Assembly: GCF_006542395.2 (NCBI RefSeq) | Contig: NZ_CP038231.1 | Span: forward strand, 496,001 to 560,000 | Source: Formicincola oecophyllae | Lineage (GTDB): Bacteria > Pseudomonadota > Alphaproteobacteria > Acetobacterales > Acetobacteraceae | Reading direction: 5' to 3' | Length of the DNA: 64,000 nucleotides | Shown here: positions 36,907 to 45,976 of the stretch, one piece after another | How positions within the stretch are numbered: the first letter of the stretch is position 1 | Layout of the letters: every line of letters starts with the position of its first letter | Translations under genes and position numbers: made by a program | The notes under the pieces: model-generated | What the model saw: only the letters and a program-made list of their open reading frames with translations | Told to the model about the DNA's origin: nothing | Database searches by the model: none

Positions 36907-36936
36907 GGGCCGGCCTAAAGGCGTTTGGGCCGGCCC
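36907..36936 (-). terminator. GC-rich inverted repeat after the 43-aa gene
   Basis: GGGCCGGCC (36907-36915) and GGCCGGCCC (36928-36936) form a perfect 9-bp stem six bases past the stop codon at 36942. There is no T-run, so termination would be weak or Rho-assisted; it may instead protect the 3' end. Confidence 0.45.
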
Positions 36937-36941
36937 ACTGC

Positions 36942-37073
36942 TCAGGCGTGCTTAAGGCCATATATCAGGGCCACTGCCATTCCGAAGAAAACCGCGTAGA
37001 AAACAAGCGTCCTTGCGGGGTGCATAAAAACGTGTTCAAGGCACGCATTGGCCAAGGTCGAAAGAACATTCAT
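36942..37073 (-). CDS. tiny membrane protein, 43 aa
   Basis: A 43-codon gene with one hydrophobic helix (LVFYAVFFGMAVALIYGL) preceded by a short segment containing one cysteine and followed by KHA. The ribosome binding site is weak. Size, topology and pairing with the 46-aa gene upstream resemble phage holins or small leader/toxin-like proteins; no sequence family is recognised. Confidence 0.4.
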   Translation of the reverse strand: MNVLSTLANACLEHVFMHPARTLVFYAVFFGMAVALIYGLKHA

Positions 37074-37111
37074 GACTGGTAGCGCCGGTTTTCACCAGGA
37101 CTTCCCCCGCT

Positions 37112-37252
37112 TTAATGATGATAGATGGTCAGGATGAGATTTGATATCGCAGTTACTGCACCCAAAAGAGTGCCAATAACAAACCAGAACGTATAGCGCT
37201 TCATTCTCACCATGTGCTGGATTTCGCGCTCTGTGTTAAGATTGTTTATCAT
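37112..37252 (-). CDS. tiny membrane protein, 46 aa
   Basis: ATG 37252 is preceded by AAAGGG eight bases upstream. The product has an N-terminal charged helix (NLNTEREIQHMVRMKR) and then one transmembrane helix (FWFVIGTLLGAVTAISNLIL). Its start codon also overlaps, as ATGA, the stop of an open frame running through 37253-37560 that has no clear start. The single-helix layout is holin- or small-regulator-like. Followed by the 43-aa gene 38 bp later, suggesting a two-gene unit. Confidence 0.5.
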   Translation of the reverse strand: MINNLNTEREIQHMVRMKRYTFWFVIGTLLGAVTAISNLILTIYHH

Positions 37253-37671
37253 GTGATGGCCCTTTCATCATGTGTTAGGCCTCGGCTGCTACCGGGGCCA
37301 CCAGCTCCCTGCTGATACTCTTCTGCATCCATTTTGTGGATAATACGCCCCGACAAACCCGACAACGCGCTACCCCTCCAAAATCCTCTTGGAGGTTTTA
37401 AAGGCCTTCCGCCAACTGGCCAGACCCTCTGGTTGGCTTCTCCAGGCTGCCAGGAATTCCCTTTGTAGCGGGAGGCTGGATGGAGATAGATGGCGTTATG
37501 AGTGGAGCCACCAGTCCATTGCAGTTGCCCAGGGTATAGACAGGCACCCCTGCAATCAGGGCAGGCGTGAAAACAGGTAGCTGACTTGGTTTGAAATCCT
37601 CAAAACCTTGGTGGTTCTGGCATTCCACAGTGGACACGTGCACACCTTCAAACTTCCCAGCTGCCAATGAG
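37253..37671. other. accessory stretch downstream of tRNA-Arg
   Basis: No gene I can fully support. A minus-strand frame ending in the TGA at 37251-37253 runs open for about 100 codons and includes QLQWTGGSTHNAIYLHP, which looks protein-like, but it has no start codon with a ribosome binding site, so it may be the truncated end of a phage gene. A CCTCCAA/TTGGAGG hairpin followed by TTTT (37375-37400, plus strand) resembles a terminator. Confidence 0.35.
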
Positions 37672-37741
37672 TAAAACAAAACCCAGGGGAGTAAAACACC
37701 CTGGGCTTATTTGGCAGATAACTGCCAATCTTTAAATTGCA
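37664..37741 (-). repeat. 78-bp post-tRNA element, copy 2
   Basis: Directly follows the CCA end of tRNA-Arg(CCU) and aligns without gaps to 8524-8601. It contains the hairpin TGGCAG-TTAT-CTGCCA and the shared terminator. Confidence 0.75.
37672..37705 (-). terminator. Rho-independent terminator of tRNA-Arg
   Basis: CCCAGGG...CCTGGG stem around TGTTTTACTCC, followed on the minus strand by TTTTGTTTTAC. The stem and loop are identical to those after tRNA-Glu. Confidence 0.8.
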
Positions 37742-38132
37742 TGGTGTCCGCGGGGGGATTCGAACCCTCGGCCCCAGGATTCTTCCCGCTTCGGCTTTCG
37801 CCGCCGCCAGGGCACGCAGTGCGCACCACAACTGGCGTTCGTGGGCTGGACTGTCTCTTGGCCCGCTTTGCCGCTTTTAACAAGCCATGCAAAGGGGGGG
37901 CCTCGCCCGTACAGTCTCTACACCTTCCCAACTTGGCCAGGGCCAGGCTGGGCTTGGCTCGGGATTGGCACGGCCAGTTCCATCCGTGGAGGCGAACTGC
38001 CAGAGCTTTCCCCGACTTTGAGCGAATCCACCAGGGGCTTTTCAACCCCGGCGCCCAATTTGACCGCACCAGCCAAGCAGCTGGGCGGGCCGTTCAGGAA
38101 TCCTGTGCTCTATCCTGCTGAGCTACGCGGAC
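37742..38132 (-). tRNA. tRNA-Arg (anticodon CCT) interrupted by a group I intron
   Basis: Exon 1 (38132-38096) begins with acceptor strand GTCCGCG, then a standard D-arm (GCTC...GAGC), anticodon stem strand CAGGA and TTCCT. Exon 2 (37781-37742) supplies AA, the pairing strand TCCTG, the variable loop, a T-arm with GGTTCGAATCC, CGCGGAC and encoded ACCA. Joined, the anticodon loop is TTCCTAA with anticodon CCT, giving a 77-nt tRNA for AGG codons. One A-C mismatch is present in the T-stem. The acceptor halves pair perfectly across 391 bp, which proves the split. Confidence 0.93.
37782..38095 (-). other. group I self-splicing intron (IC3-like) in tRNA-Arg(CCT)
   Basis: The 314-nt insert sits between anticodon position 36 (U) and 37, begins GAACGG and ends GGGAAG, so the last intron base is G and the last exon base is U as group I chemistry requires. 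Core elements are visible: the conserved R strand GGTGTAGAGACTGTACGGG (within 37906-37927), the S strand AAGAGACAGTCC (37848-37859), whose ACAGTC pairs perfectly with GACTGT of R to form P7, and CCGAGCCAAGCCC upstream (37950-37963), matching the P4-P6 region of the Azoarcus tRNA-Ile intron. No homing endonuclease frame is present. Family knowledge: group I introns at this site occur in Agrobacterium tRNA-Arg(CCU). Confidence 0.9.
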
Positions 38133-38333
38133 ACACAGGCTTTACTTATCCCCACACCACCATCAATGGCAAGCCTTCCCTGCAATGTGGGGTGGTGGAT
38201 TTTCCTGCCTTTGGAGGGTATGGGTGGAACAAACACCCTGGCCAAGCAGTGTCAGCCGCCACAGAGCAAGGCTGGCACCAAGCAAGGGCATGATGCTGGG
38301 CACGGCAGCTGCCACAACCTTTGGGAGAACATG

Positions 38334-38867
38334 ATGGGGAGCGTGAAACCGCGCCGCCTGTATGGCCACGTTGTGCTGGGCCTGCTGGCAATGACAATGC
38401 TGGCGGCTTGCAGCAGCCCGCGCAACCCCAGCACACTGGCCGTCCCGCACAACCACCTTTTGGGCACAGACCGCAACGCCCAAGGTGGCACGGATGAACT
38501 CGATGGAGGAGTGAACGCCTTCCTGTGGCGAGCTTCCATAGACACATTGTCCTTCATGCCGCTTTCATCTGCTGATGCGCAGGGGGGGGTCATCCTCACA
38601 GATTGGTACCAGCCACCTGGCTCACGCGATGAGCGTTTCAAGATCGCCTGCTACATCATGGACAAGCGCCTGCGTTCAGATGCGCTGCGCCTGGCCGTTT
38701 TTAGGCAAACGCGCACCGTTACCCCCCTCAACCCTGACAAACCAGACGGTCCTGCCACTTACGGTGAATGGGAAGACACCCCGGTGGCCCCAGCGACCAC
38801 ATCAGACATCGCCACCCGTATTCTGGAACGTGCCCGCCAGCTACGCACAGAGAACAAGCGCCGCTGA
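38334..38867 (+). CDS. DUF3576 lipoprotein
   Basis: A 177-residue product from ATG 38334 (GGGAG upstream; ATG 38331 is adjacent). The N-terminus has a signal sequence with the lipobox LAAC near residue 26. The mature part holds the DUF3576 core: [22 protein letters not shown] followed by [21 protein letters not shown] and the [12 protein letters not shown] segment. This family is widespread in alphaproteobacteria and is usually near leuS and lptE, as here; its function is unknown but an envelope role is likely. Confidence 0.9.
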   Translation: MGSVKPRRLYGHVVLGLLAMTMLAACSSPRNPSTLAVPHNHLLGTDRNAQGGTDELDGGVNAFLWRASIDTLSFMPLSSADAQGGVILTDWYQPPGSRDERFKIACYIMDKRLRSDALRLAVFRQTRTVTPLNPDKPDGPATYGEWEDTPVAPATTSDIATRILERARQLRTENKRR

Positions 38868-38926
38868 AGCCAGCCACCTCTTCCTTGCCCTGTCCCCAGG
38901 TTTCCCCTCTGCCTGAAGTGCTTATC

Positions 38927-41605
38927 ATGACCCAGAACACCCCTTCCGCTTCCACACCAGAAACACCCGCTGAAAGCGTAGCTTTTGATTTTAAAAGCCG
39001 TGAACCTTTCTGGCAGGCCCAGTGGGACCAGGCGCGCCTTTTTGCCGCCCCTGACCAGCCTGCGCCCGCTTCAGGCGACAAGAAGGGCAAGTATTATGTT
39101 CTGGAAATGTGGCCGTACCCTTCTGGGCAGCTCCACATGGGCCATGTGCGCAACTACGCTTTAGGGGATGCCGTGGCGCGCTTCAGGCGTGCTCTGGGCC
39201 ATGAGGTCATGCACCCCATGGGCTGGGACGCCTTTGGGCTGCCTGCTGAAAATGCGGCGCGCGAACGTGGCGTCCACCCAGGTGAATGGACGCGCGCCAA
39301 TATCGCCGCCATGCGTGCCACCCTGCAGCGCCTGGGCTTCTCCTTGGATTGGGAGCGCGAAGTCGCCACCTGTGATGCCGACTATTACGGCAGCCAGCAA
39401 AAGCTGTTCCTGGATTTGTTGAAAGCAGGCCTGGTGGAACGCCGCGACAGCCAGGTGAACTGGGACCCTGTGGACAATACCGTCCTGGCCAATGAACAAG
39501 TGGTGAATGGTCGTGGCTGGCGTTCAGGCGCTGTGGTGGAGAAAAAGACTCTTTCACAGTGGTTCTTGAAAATCACCGCCTTTGCTCAGGACCTGCTTGA
39601 TGGCCTCGACAACCTCCCTGGCTGGCCAGAGCGCGTGCGCACCATGCAGGAACGTTGGTTGGGCCGTTCATCAGGGGCGCGCTTTAGGGTGGTGGTTGAC
39701 AGTGAGGGTCCGTTCCAGGGCCAGGGCATTGAAGTTTACACCACGCGCCCTGAAACCCTTTACGGCATGAGTTTCATCGCCCTTTCGCCAGAGCACGACA
39801 TTGCCTGCAAATTGGCCCAGGAAAATCCTGCAGTCGCTGCTTTCCAAGCTGAATGCCGCGCCAGTGGCACCTCTGAGGAGGCTTTGGCCACTGCTGAGAA
39901 GAAAGGCTTTAACACGGGGCTTTTCGTCAGCCACCCCTTTAACCCTGACCAGAAGATCCCTGTTTGGCTGGCTAATTTTGTCCTGGCTGATTATGGCACA
40001 GGTGCTTTGTTCGGCTGCCCATCTGGTGACCAGCGGGATTGGGACTTCGCTACCAAATACAACCTGCCCATCCCCTCCGTGCTGGTGCCAGAGGATGAGG
40101 ATGTGGGAACTTGGCAGCCTGTTGGGCCTGTAACAGACCATGCAGCCAGGCTGCGCCATTCTGGCCCGTGGAATGGCATGAAATGTGATGAAGCAGCACC
40201 CTTGGCAATCAAGCGTTTAGAGGAACTGGGCGTTGGCGAAGGGCAGGTCAATTGGCGCTTGCGCGACTGGGGCGTTTCCCGCCAGCGTTACTGGGGCTGC
40301 CCTATTCCCGTTATCCACTGCGCCAGCTGTGGGGTGGTGCCCGTGCCAGAAGGCCAGCTGCCGGTCGTGCTGCCCGAAGATGTGACCTTTGACCGCCCAG
40401 GCAACCCCTTGGACCACCACCCAACCTGGAAACACGTTCCCTGCCCCCAGTGTGGCAAGCCTGCCCAACGTGAGACAGACACGTTCGACACGTTTGTGGA
40501 CAGCTCCTGGTATCCGGCGCGCTTTGTGACCCCCCATGCGGACGCCCCCATCGACCGTGCCCTCACAGATGCTTGGATGCCGGTTGACCAATACATCGGT
40601 GGTGTGGAGCACGCCATCCTGCACTTGCTTTACGCGCGCTTCTTCACGCGCGCTTTGCAAAAGACAGGGCATGTGGGTTTTGCCGAACCTTTCACCAACC
40701 TGTTTACACAGGGCATGGTGACGCATGAAAGCTACCGCGATGAAAGCGCCCCCAACGGTCAGCAGTGGCTTTACCCTGAGGAAGTCGAGAACCGCGGCGG
40801 CACTGTAGTGCGGCGCGACAACGGCAAGTCTGTTCAGGTGGGGCGCTCGGAGAAAATGTCCAAATCCAAGCGCAACACTGTTTCGCCTGAGGACATCATC
40901 ACCCGTTTTGGCGCGGACACGGCGCGCTGGTTTGTGCTCTCAGACAGTCCCCCTGACCGCGACATGGAATGGACGGCGGCAGGCGCTGCAGCAGCAGGGC
41001 GTTTCATGCAGCGCCTCTACCGCATGGTGGAGAGCGTAGCCGCCTTTCCCACCCCCAAGGAGGACAACCAGGGGCCCCAGAATAACGCTGCGGCCAAGGC
41101 GCTGCGGCGGGCCACCCACAAAACCATTGCTGCTGTGACGGAGGCGTTCACAAACTTTGCCCCCAATGTGGCCGTTGCCCGCTTGCATGAACTTTCAGGG
41201 GCGATGGCCCAGGGTCTTAAGCAAGCCAGTAAAAAATCAACTGACCCAGCCTTGGTGGCAGCGCTGCGGGAGGCCGCAATAGCCCTGGCGCAGTTGGCAG
41301 CACCCATTGTGCCCCATTTAGCTGAGGACATGATGGCTTTGCTGGAGCCAGGCAGTGCCATGGTGGCCCAGCGCCCCTGGCCGGTTGCTGAGCAAGCCCT
41401 GTTGACTGACGACACAGCCACCATAGGGGTGCAGGTTATGGGCAAGGTGCGCGGCACCGTCACTGTGGCCAAAAACGCCAGCAAAGAGGAAGCGCTGGCC
41501 GCAGCCCAGGCTGAACCCAACGTGGCCCGCGCCCTTGAGGGTAAAAATATCGTCAAGGAAATCTATGTTCCTGGGCGCATCATTAATTTCGTGATCAAGG
41601 GCTGA
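38927..41605 (+). CDS. leuS: leucyl-tRNA synthetase
   Basis: LeuRS charges tRNA-Leu. The 892-residue class I synthetase has the HIGH-type motif LHMGHVRNY near residue 70, the CP1 editing domain in the middle ([19 protein letters not shown]), a cysteine pair zinc-knuckle-like segment (HCASCG...CPQCGKP), and the KMSKS motif EKMSKSKRN near residue 645. The C-terminal anticodon-binding domain ends in [12 protein letters not shown]. Length is normal. It is 60 bp after the DUF3576 gene and 8 bp before lptE. Confidence 0.97.
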   Translation: MTQNTPSASTPETPAESVAFDFKSREPFWQAQWDQARLFAAPDQPAPASGDKKGKYYVLEMWPYPSGQLHMGHVRNYALGDAVARFRRALGHEVMHPMGWDAFGLPAENAARERGVHPGEWTRANIAAMRATLQRLGFSLDWEREVATCDADYYGSQQKLFLDLLKAGLVERRDSQVNWDPVDNTVLANEQVVNGRGWRSGAVVEKKTLSQWFLKITAFAQDLLDGLDNLPGWPERVRTMQERWLGRSSGARFRVVVDSEGPFQGQGIEVYTTRPETLYGMSFIALSPEHDIACKLAQENPAVAAFQAECRASGTSEEALATAEKKGFNTGLFVSHPFNPDQKIPVWLANFVLADYGTGALFGCPSGDQRDWDFATKYNLPIPSVLVPEDEDVGTWQPVGPVTDHAARLRHSGPWNGMKCDEAAPLAIKRLEELGVGEGQVNWRLRDWGVSRQRYWGCPIPVIHCASCGVVPVPEGQLPVVLPEDVTFDRPGNPLDHHPTWKHVPCPQCGKPAQRETDTFDTFVDSSWYPARFVTPHADAPIDRALTDAWMPVDQYIGGVEHAILHLLYARFFTRALQKTGHVGFAEPFTNLFTQGMVTHESYRDESAPNGQQWLYPEEVENRGGTVVRRDNGKSVQVGRSEKMSKSKRNTVSPEDIITRFGADTARWFVLSDSPPDRDMEWTAAGAAAAGRFMQRLYRMVESVAAFPTPKEDNQGPQNNAAAKALRRATHKTIAAVTEAFTNFAPNVAVARLHELSGAMAQGLKQASKKSTDPALVAALREAAIALAQLAAPIVPHLAEDMMALLEPGSAMVAQRPWPVAEQALLTDDTATIGVQVMGKVRGTVTVAKNASKEEALAAAQAEPNVARALEGKNIVKEIYVPGRIINFVIKG

Positions 41606-41613
41606 GACACGCC

Positions 41614-42456
41614 ATGCGCCAGGGACCAACCACCAACCACTCTGCCCACCCTTTGCCTGCTTTGCGGTGCAGCGGGTTGGCGCTGGCTTTGGGGGGTGCC
41701 CTTTGCGCCATGGCGATAGGACTGAGTGGTTGCGGTTTCAAGCCGCTGTACGGCCAGGCCGCTGTAACATCCAACGGCCAGCCATCCACAGTCCAGCAGG
41801 AGATGAGCAAGATCTACGTGGCCAACATTGGTGAGCATTTCGGTCAGGTGATGCGCGCAGCCCTCCAGCAAAGCATGGGGGGGGACAAACCTGCTGTCAC
41901 AGATGCTTACACCCTTTATGCCACAGGCGGTGTCACTTATGAGACGCTCGACATTCACCAGGACAACACCTCAGGCCGCATGAGAATGATGGGTTGGGCT
42001 GATTGGAAACTTTACACAGTGGGCGCCAACCCGCGCTTCCTGGCTGAAGGCAACGCCACCACGCTGGATGGCTTCAACCCCACCCTTGACCAGGTGTTCG
42101 CTGAAACGCTGAACTCAGAGACAGCTGCCAACCGTGTGGCCCAGAACCTTGCAGCGGCTATCAACCAACAGGTGGCGGTCTATTTCCGTTCCCACTTGGC
42201 GCCAGGGCCACGTACCACGATGAAGCCTGGCACGTACATCAATGTTGAAGGTACGCCAGGCAACCCCAACGCTAATGAGCAGGATTTGGGTATTGATGGC
42301 TTCCCCGCCGCGGCAACGGGTCGCAGCAATGGTAATGGCTTCAACCAGAGCGACATTTTCACGGGCAACCATTTGCCTGCTGGCGGCCCTTCCTCGGCGC
42401 CAGGCTATGGCGTGGGGCCCCAGCCAGGCCCTGTTGAGGAAGGCATCGAGCCGTGA
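41614..42456 (+). CDS. lptE: LPS assembly lipoprotein LptE
   Basis: LptE plugs the LptD barrel and helps insert lipopolysaccharide in the outer leaflet. The 280-residue product has a signal peptide with lipobox LSGC followed by GFKPLYG, the hallmark start of mature alphaproteobacterial LptE. The C-terminal ~80 residues are a Gly/Asn/Pro-rich extension not part of the core fold. Located between leuS and holA, the usual gene order in this class. Confidence 0.88.
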   Translation: MRQGPTTNHSAHPLPALRCSGLALALGGALCAMAIGLSGCGFKPLYGQAAVTSNGQPSTVQQEMSKIYVANIGEHFGQVMRAALQQSMGGDKPAVTDAYTLYATGGVTYETLDIHQDNTSGRMRMMGWADWKLYTVGANPRFLAEGNATTLDGFNPTLDQVFAETLNSETAANRVAQNLAAAINQQVAVYFRSHLAPGPRTTMKPGTYINVEGTPGNPNANEQDLGIDGFPAAATGRSNGNGFNQSDIFTGNHLPAGGPSSAPGYGVGPQPGPVEEGIEP

Positions 42457-42533
42457 CCAGCCGTAGGCACGCTCACCATGGCCCTGCAGGCAAAGCCAGC
42501 AGGCAGCCCTGACCTCAGCTGGAATGACCCACT

Positions 42534-43580
42534 ATGAGTGAGATCAAGGGGCGCGACATTCCCCCGGCCCTGCAAAACCCCGGCCAATGGCGCACCATGC
42601 TTTTCCATGGTGATGACGCGGGCCTGATTGCCGAGCGTGCCAGGGCTGCCGCCACACAAGTGGCGGAAGGCACAGACCCGTTTCGTTTTATCACGCTTTC
42701 CGTTGAGGAGCATGCACGCCTTCCTGAGGAAAGCGCCGCCATGACATTGGGTGGGGGACGGCGCGCCATCCTGGTGCGTGATGCGGGAGATGCCCTTTTA
42801 CCGCACCTCAAAGCAGCCTTAGCCCAACCAACGGACACGCTCATCGTGCTGGAAGCGGGCGCTTTGAGCACACGTTCCACATTGCGCAACTGGGCACGCA
42901 AACCCACTGATGTAGCCTCCATTGGCTGCTACCCTGAGACAGGGCGTGATTTGGAACGTACCATCCAAACCGTGCTGACCCAGGCAAGCCACGGCGCGCC
43001 GCCGCGGCTGAGTAGTGCGGCGCTTAAATGGCTTGCAGAGCATTTGGCTGCTAACCGCGCCCTTGTGCGTTCTGAGGTGGAGAAGTTATCTTTGCTAGGC
43101 AGTCCAGGTCAGACGCTTAGCCTTGACGATGTGCGCGCAGCCATTGGTGACAGCGCTGAAGGGTCCGTGGAACAAGCGCTCCTGCATGGCTTCGCAGGCG
43201 ACCCCCAGCAGGCTGACCGCCTGCTTGACCGTGCCTTGCATGAAGGGGCACCTGCAGCCAAGGTCACTTGGGCCCTTTACCGCCTGATTGAACGCCTATT
43301 GGAAGCGGCGCAGCTGATGGAAGGCCTGCCAGCCCCTGGCCAAACGCCGGGCAGGGGTTGCACCCCCATGGAGGCCCTCAAGCAAATCAAGCCCCCGGTT
43401 TTCTTCAAGCAACAACCCCTTTACGCCAAAGCTCTGAGCCGCTGGCCCCACAAGGCATTGCTTGGCCTGCACAAACATGCCCATGACTTGGAGCTGGCCA
43501 CCCGCCAAAGCCCCCTTGAAGCTGACCTAGCCTGCCGGCACTTCCTGGCTGTGCTGGCCCAGCACAAGGGGCGGCGCTGA
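42534..43580 (+). CDS. holA: DNA polymerase III delta subunit
   Basis: HolA opens the beta clamp as part of the clamp loader. The 348-residue product has the AAA+-like fold of delta: LFHGDDAGLIAERARA at the N-terminus (a degenerate Walker region), TLIVLEAGALSTRSTLRNW near residue 105, and the C-terminal helical collar domain. Length is normal. Follows lptE in the conserved leuS-lptE-holA order. Confidence 0.93.
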   Translation: MSEIKGRDIPPALQNPGQWRTMLFHGDDAGLIAERARAAATQVAEGTDPFRFITLSVEEHARLPEESAAMTLGGGRRAILVRDAGDALLPHLKAALAQPTDTLIVLEAGALSTRSTLRNWARKPTDVASIGCYPETGRDLERTIQTVLTQASHGAPPRLSSAALKWLAEHLAANRALVRSEVEKLSLLGSPGQTLSLDDVRAAIGDSAEGSVEQALLHGFAGDPQQADRLLDRALHEGAPAAKVTWALYRLIERLLEAAQLMEGLPAPGQTPGRGCTPMEALKQIKPPVFFKQQPLYAKALSRWPHKALLGLHKHAHDLELATRQSPLEADLACRHFLAVLAQHKGRR

Positions 43581-43616
43581 AACCCAAATCGGTGCTGCCC
43601 CCCATTCCAGCCCTCC

Positions 43617-43913
43617 TCAGGGGGTGGTGGGAATGCTGTGGCGCACGCCAAGCTCCTGGTCCAGAAACCCCTGCGGGATCTGAACCTGCCGGCATGTCCA
43701 GTATTGTTCACCATGAAGGGAAGGCAGCAGGTTCCAACGGAAATTCAGGCGCGAATTCTCAGCATCACGCACAGAGTTGCATGAGGTCAGGTCAGGGTAA
43801 AAAGGGAATGTCTGTAAGGTGGGGGAGGACTGAGTCTGTTTATTGACGGACTGACCTCCAGGCCCCAAAAGCATGAAGGCGGTAACAAGGGCAGTGGCTG
43901 CTGAAACACTCAC
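43617..43913 (-). CDS. small hypothetical exported protein
   Basis: Starts at GTG 43913 with GAGGA nine bases upstream. The N-terminal ~22 residues (SAATALVTAFMLLGPGGQS) are weakly hydrophobic, possibly a signal sequence. The 98-residue product has two cysteines ~28 residues apart. No family recognised. Convergent with holA. Confidence 0.45.
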   Translation of the reverse strand: MSVSAATALVTAFMLLGPGGQSVNKQTQSSPTLQTFPFYPDLTSCNSVRDAENSRLNFRWNLLPSLHGEQYWTCRQVQIPQGFLDQELGVRHSIPTTP

Positions 43914-43953
43914 GGCAATGGTTCCTCACAAGAATTGATCCTTACAAAAGTAA

Positions 43954-43978
43954 CCTTCCCAGCATTGCCGTGGGAAGG
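43954..43978 (-). terminator. terminator downstream of the NYN gene
   Basis: On the minus strand CCTTCCCA and TGGGAAGG form an 8-bp stem, followed by TTACTTTTG. It lies about 60 bp past the NYN gene stop. Confidence 0.65.
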
Positions 43979-44038
43979 CCCCGTTTGCGTTAAGCAATCC
44001 CTGTGAAGCCATCCATTCCCATGGAGGACGGCCCACCT

Positions 44039-45343
44039 TTAACCTGTGACAAAGCGAAATTCATCACGCACCCAACGTTTGTCGTTGTCTGAGAGGTAGT
44101 CAACCTTGAGGCAATTGCTGACATGGCGCAGCAAGCGCCCATCAACACGCCCTGGCACGGAGGGGGGCGCCAGGGAACGCACCTCATAAAGCTCTTCCTG
44201 GGAGAGGGAACGCGACAGTTCCTCTATGGCGCGGTGGGCCGTCAGCTCATGGGCGCGGCTTGTGATGGCGTCAGCAATCTGCATGGCTGCCGCTGAAGGG
44301 CGCTGGGCATGATCAAAACGGCGTTTTTCGACTTCCCGCCGCCAAGCCACCAATTGTTCTGGCGTGGGACAGGACTTGCCTTGTAGGGTTTGAAGGGATG
44401 TATTCTCTGTTTCAAGATCACTGCCCTCAGTGACATCCTTGCCTGCCTCCGGCGCAGCTTCATGGTTTTGCTGTGGTGATTGGCCACACTCCCCCTCTTG
44501 GGTGCTGGAAGTGTCTTTCACGGCATCCAAGGGCTTTTGGGGGGGAGGTTCCGCTGGGGCGTTGCCTTCCTCATCTGCAGGGGCTTGCACTGATCCTGCT
44601 TCCTGGCTTGGCTGCCAGCTCTGATTGGAACGCACCATGCCTAAGGCGCTCATGTCCCTGTAAGTGTCGCATTCGCGTTTCATGCGCGTGCTGACGGATT
44701 GGTAGCGCCCAGCGTTAACCAGACCGATGAGGTGCACACGCGCCCCATTAATTTGCGCTTCGCGCACGGCCTCCAGCAAGTCCTCATCACCTGAAAGCAG
44801 GAAAATGTCAGTTACCGCCTTGTCACGGGCATGACGTGACATGTCGAGCGCCAAAAGGACGTCAACGCCTTTCTGTCGCCCATCAGGAGCCAAACGCCCC
44901 AAGCGCAACTTGACCAGATCCGTTTCAGCCAAGCGCGTGTGGTCAGGCAGAACGATGTTGCCGTAGATAGGCGAGGCATCATACCAACAAATACGAAACA
45001 GCTCCTTGCAAGGGAACATGCTGGTAACGCGCGCTTTTAAGCGTTCGATGGTCAGCTTGTCATTGAGTTCAATGTCACGCCGGGTGGGCGCCCAGCTGCC
45101 GTTACCCTCAGGAGAAAGCCACGTGGCGGCAACTGCGTAGAGGTATCCGGCGTCAACCATGATGACGGAGCGCCCAGGCGCTTTGCTGATCTCTGCCCAT
45201 TCAGCCAGCTCCGCCGCCTCATCCACATGATCTTGGGAAAGGGGGCTAGTCGTGTCTGAAGGGTAGTCCGGTTCAGTTGAAGAGGCATCAAGGGGTTCTG
45301 GTGGCAGGCCGTTACGTAGGCTGCCATGGGCAAGGGAGGTCAT
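44039..45343 (-). CDS. NYN-domain ribonuclease-like protein
   Basis: A 434-residue protein with an N-terminal NYN (LabA/DUF88-type PIN-like) domain: VIMVDAGYLYA with the first catalytic aspartate near residue 65, a middle KGVDVLLALDM segment with the second aspartate, and LLSGDEDLLEAVREA with the third acidic pair, followed by GARVHLIGLV. These residues bind metal for RNA cleavage. The centre (residues ~240-330) is low-complexity and acidic. The C-terminal ~110 residues form a separate helical domain of unknown role. It is divergent from the cold-shock gene. Confidence 0.82.
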   Translation of the reverse strand: MTSLAHGSLRNGLPPEPLDASSTEPDYPSDTTSPLSQDHVDEAAELAEWAEISKAPGRSVIMVDAGYLYAVAATWLSPEGNGSWAPTRRDIELNDKLTIERLKARVTSMFPCKELFRICWYDASPIYGNIVLPDHTRLAETDLVKLRLGRLAPDGRQKGVDVLLALDMSRHARDKAVTDIFLLSGDEDLLEAVREAQINGARVHLIGLVNAGRYQSVSTRMKRECDTYRDMSALGMVRSNQSWQPSQEAGSVQAPADEEGNAPAEPPPQKPLDAVKDTSSTQEGECGQSPQQNHEAAPEAGKDVTEGSDLETENTSLQTLQGKSCPTPEQLVAWRREVEKRRFDHAQRPSAAAMQIADAITSRAHELTAHRAIEELSRSLSQEELYEVRSLAPPSVPGRVDGRLLRHVSNCLKVDYLSDNDKRWVRDEFRFVTG

Positions 45344-45613
45344 AGTTTAAAGGGGCTCGCTAATCTAAACAATTTCTAGGAGGGGAGAATCTGCTGTATC
45401 TCAATAAGGCATTGCGGGGTCAATACGAACTAACAATCATGCATGATAACTAGAAAACCCTTTTCCGGCCACGCCCCAAGCGCCTCTCCCAAGGTTGGGG
45501 CACGCTGACTTGACGCCCCAAAGACCTCATGGCCTATGATGCTGCTAATGCCTGCCTATGAGGTGTCACAGCTTCTGCGCGAGGCAGGCACACAACACAG
45601 CAATGAGGTTGCC

Positions 45614-45817
45614 ATGCCCATCGGCACAGTTAAATGGTTCAATCCGGAGAAAGGCTACGGCTTCATTCAGCCACGTGACAAATCAGAGGATGTGTTTGTG
45701 CACATCACCGCCGTGGAGAAAGCTGGCCTGAGCACCCTTTCAGACAATCAAAGCGTTGAATACGACTTGGAAACGGGCCGCAATGGCCGCGTTTCAGCCA
45801 CCAATCTGCGGGTTTGA
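45614..45817 (+). CDS. cold-shock domain protein
   Basis: A 67-residue CspA-type nucleic-acid chaperone. ATG 45614 has GAGG five bases upstream; the upstream in-frame extension is not part of the fold. RNP-1 (KGYGFI) and RNP-2 (VFVHI) motifs are both intact after the TVKWFN start. It binds single-stranded RNA and DNA. The leader between about 45400 and 45613 could carry a temperature-responsive structure, but I cannot show one. Confidence 0.93.
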   Translation: MPIGTVKWFNPEKGYGFIQPRDKSEDVFVHITAVEKAGLSTLSDNQSVEYDLETGRNGRVSATNLRV

Positions 45818-45976
45818 GGGCGCTCTGCTGGTGCTGCCACTTTGCCTGCCACGAAGGTTGGCTTGAAAGGTTCAACATGGGCTGCAGCGCTGGCAAGCGC
45901 CTCACGGCTGTTCATGAAGCTTGGAGGCTTTGAAAAAACTTGCCCTCCAACCTGGAGATGACGCATCCTCAGCGCC

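Noticed and set aside
36719-36955. Plus-strand 78-codon frame
   Set aside because: No ribosome binding site or family match, and it overlaps the stem and end of the 43-aa gene on the other strand.
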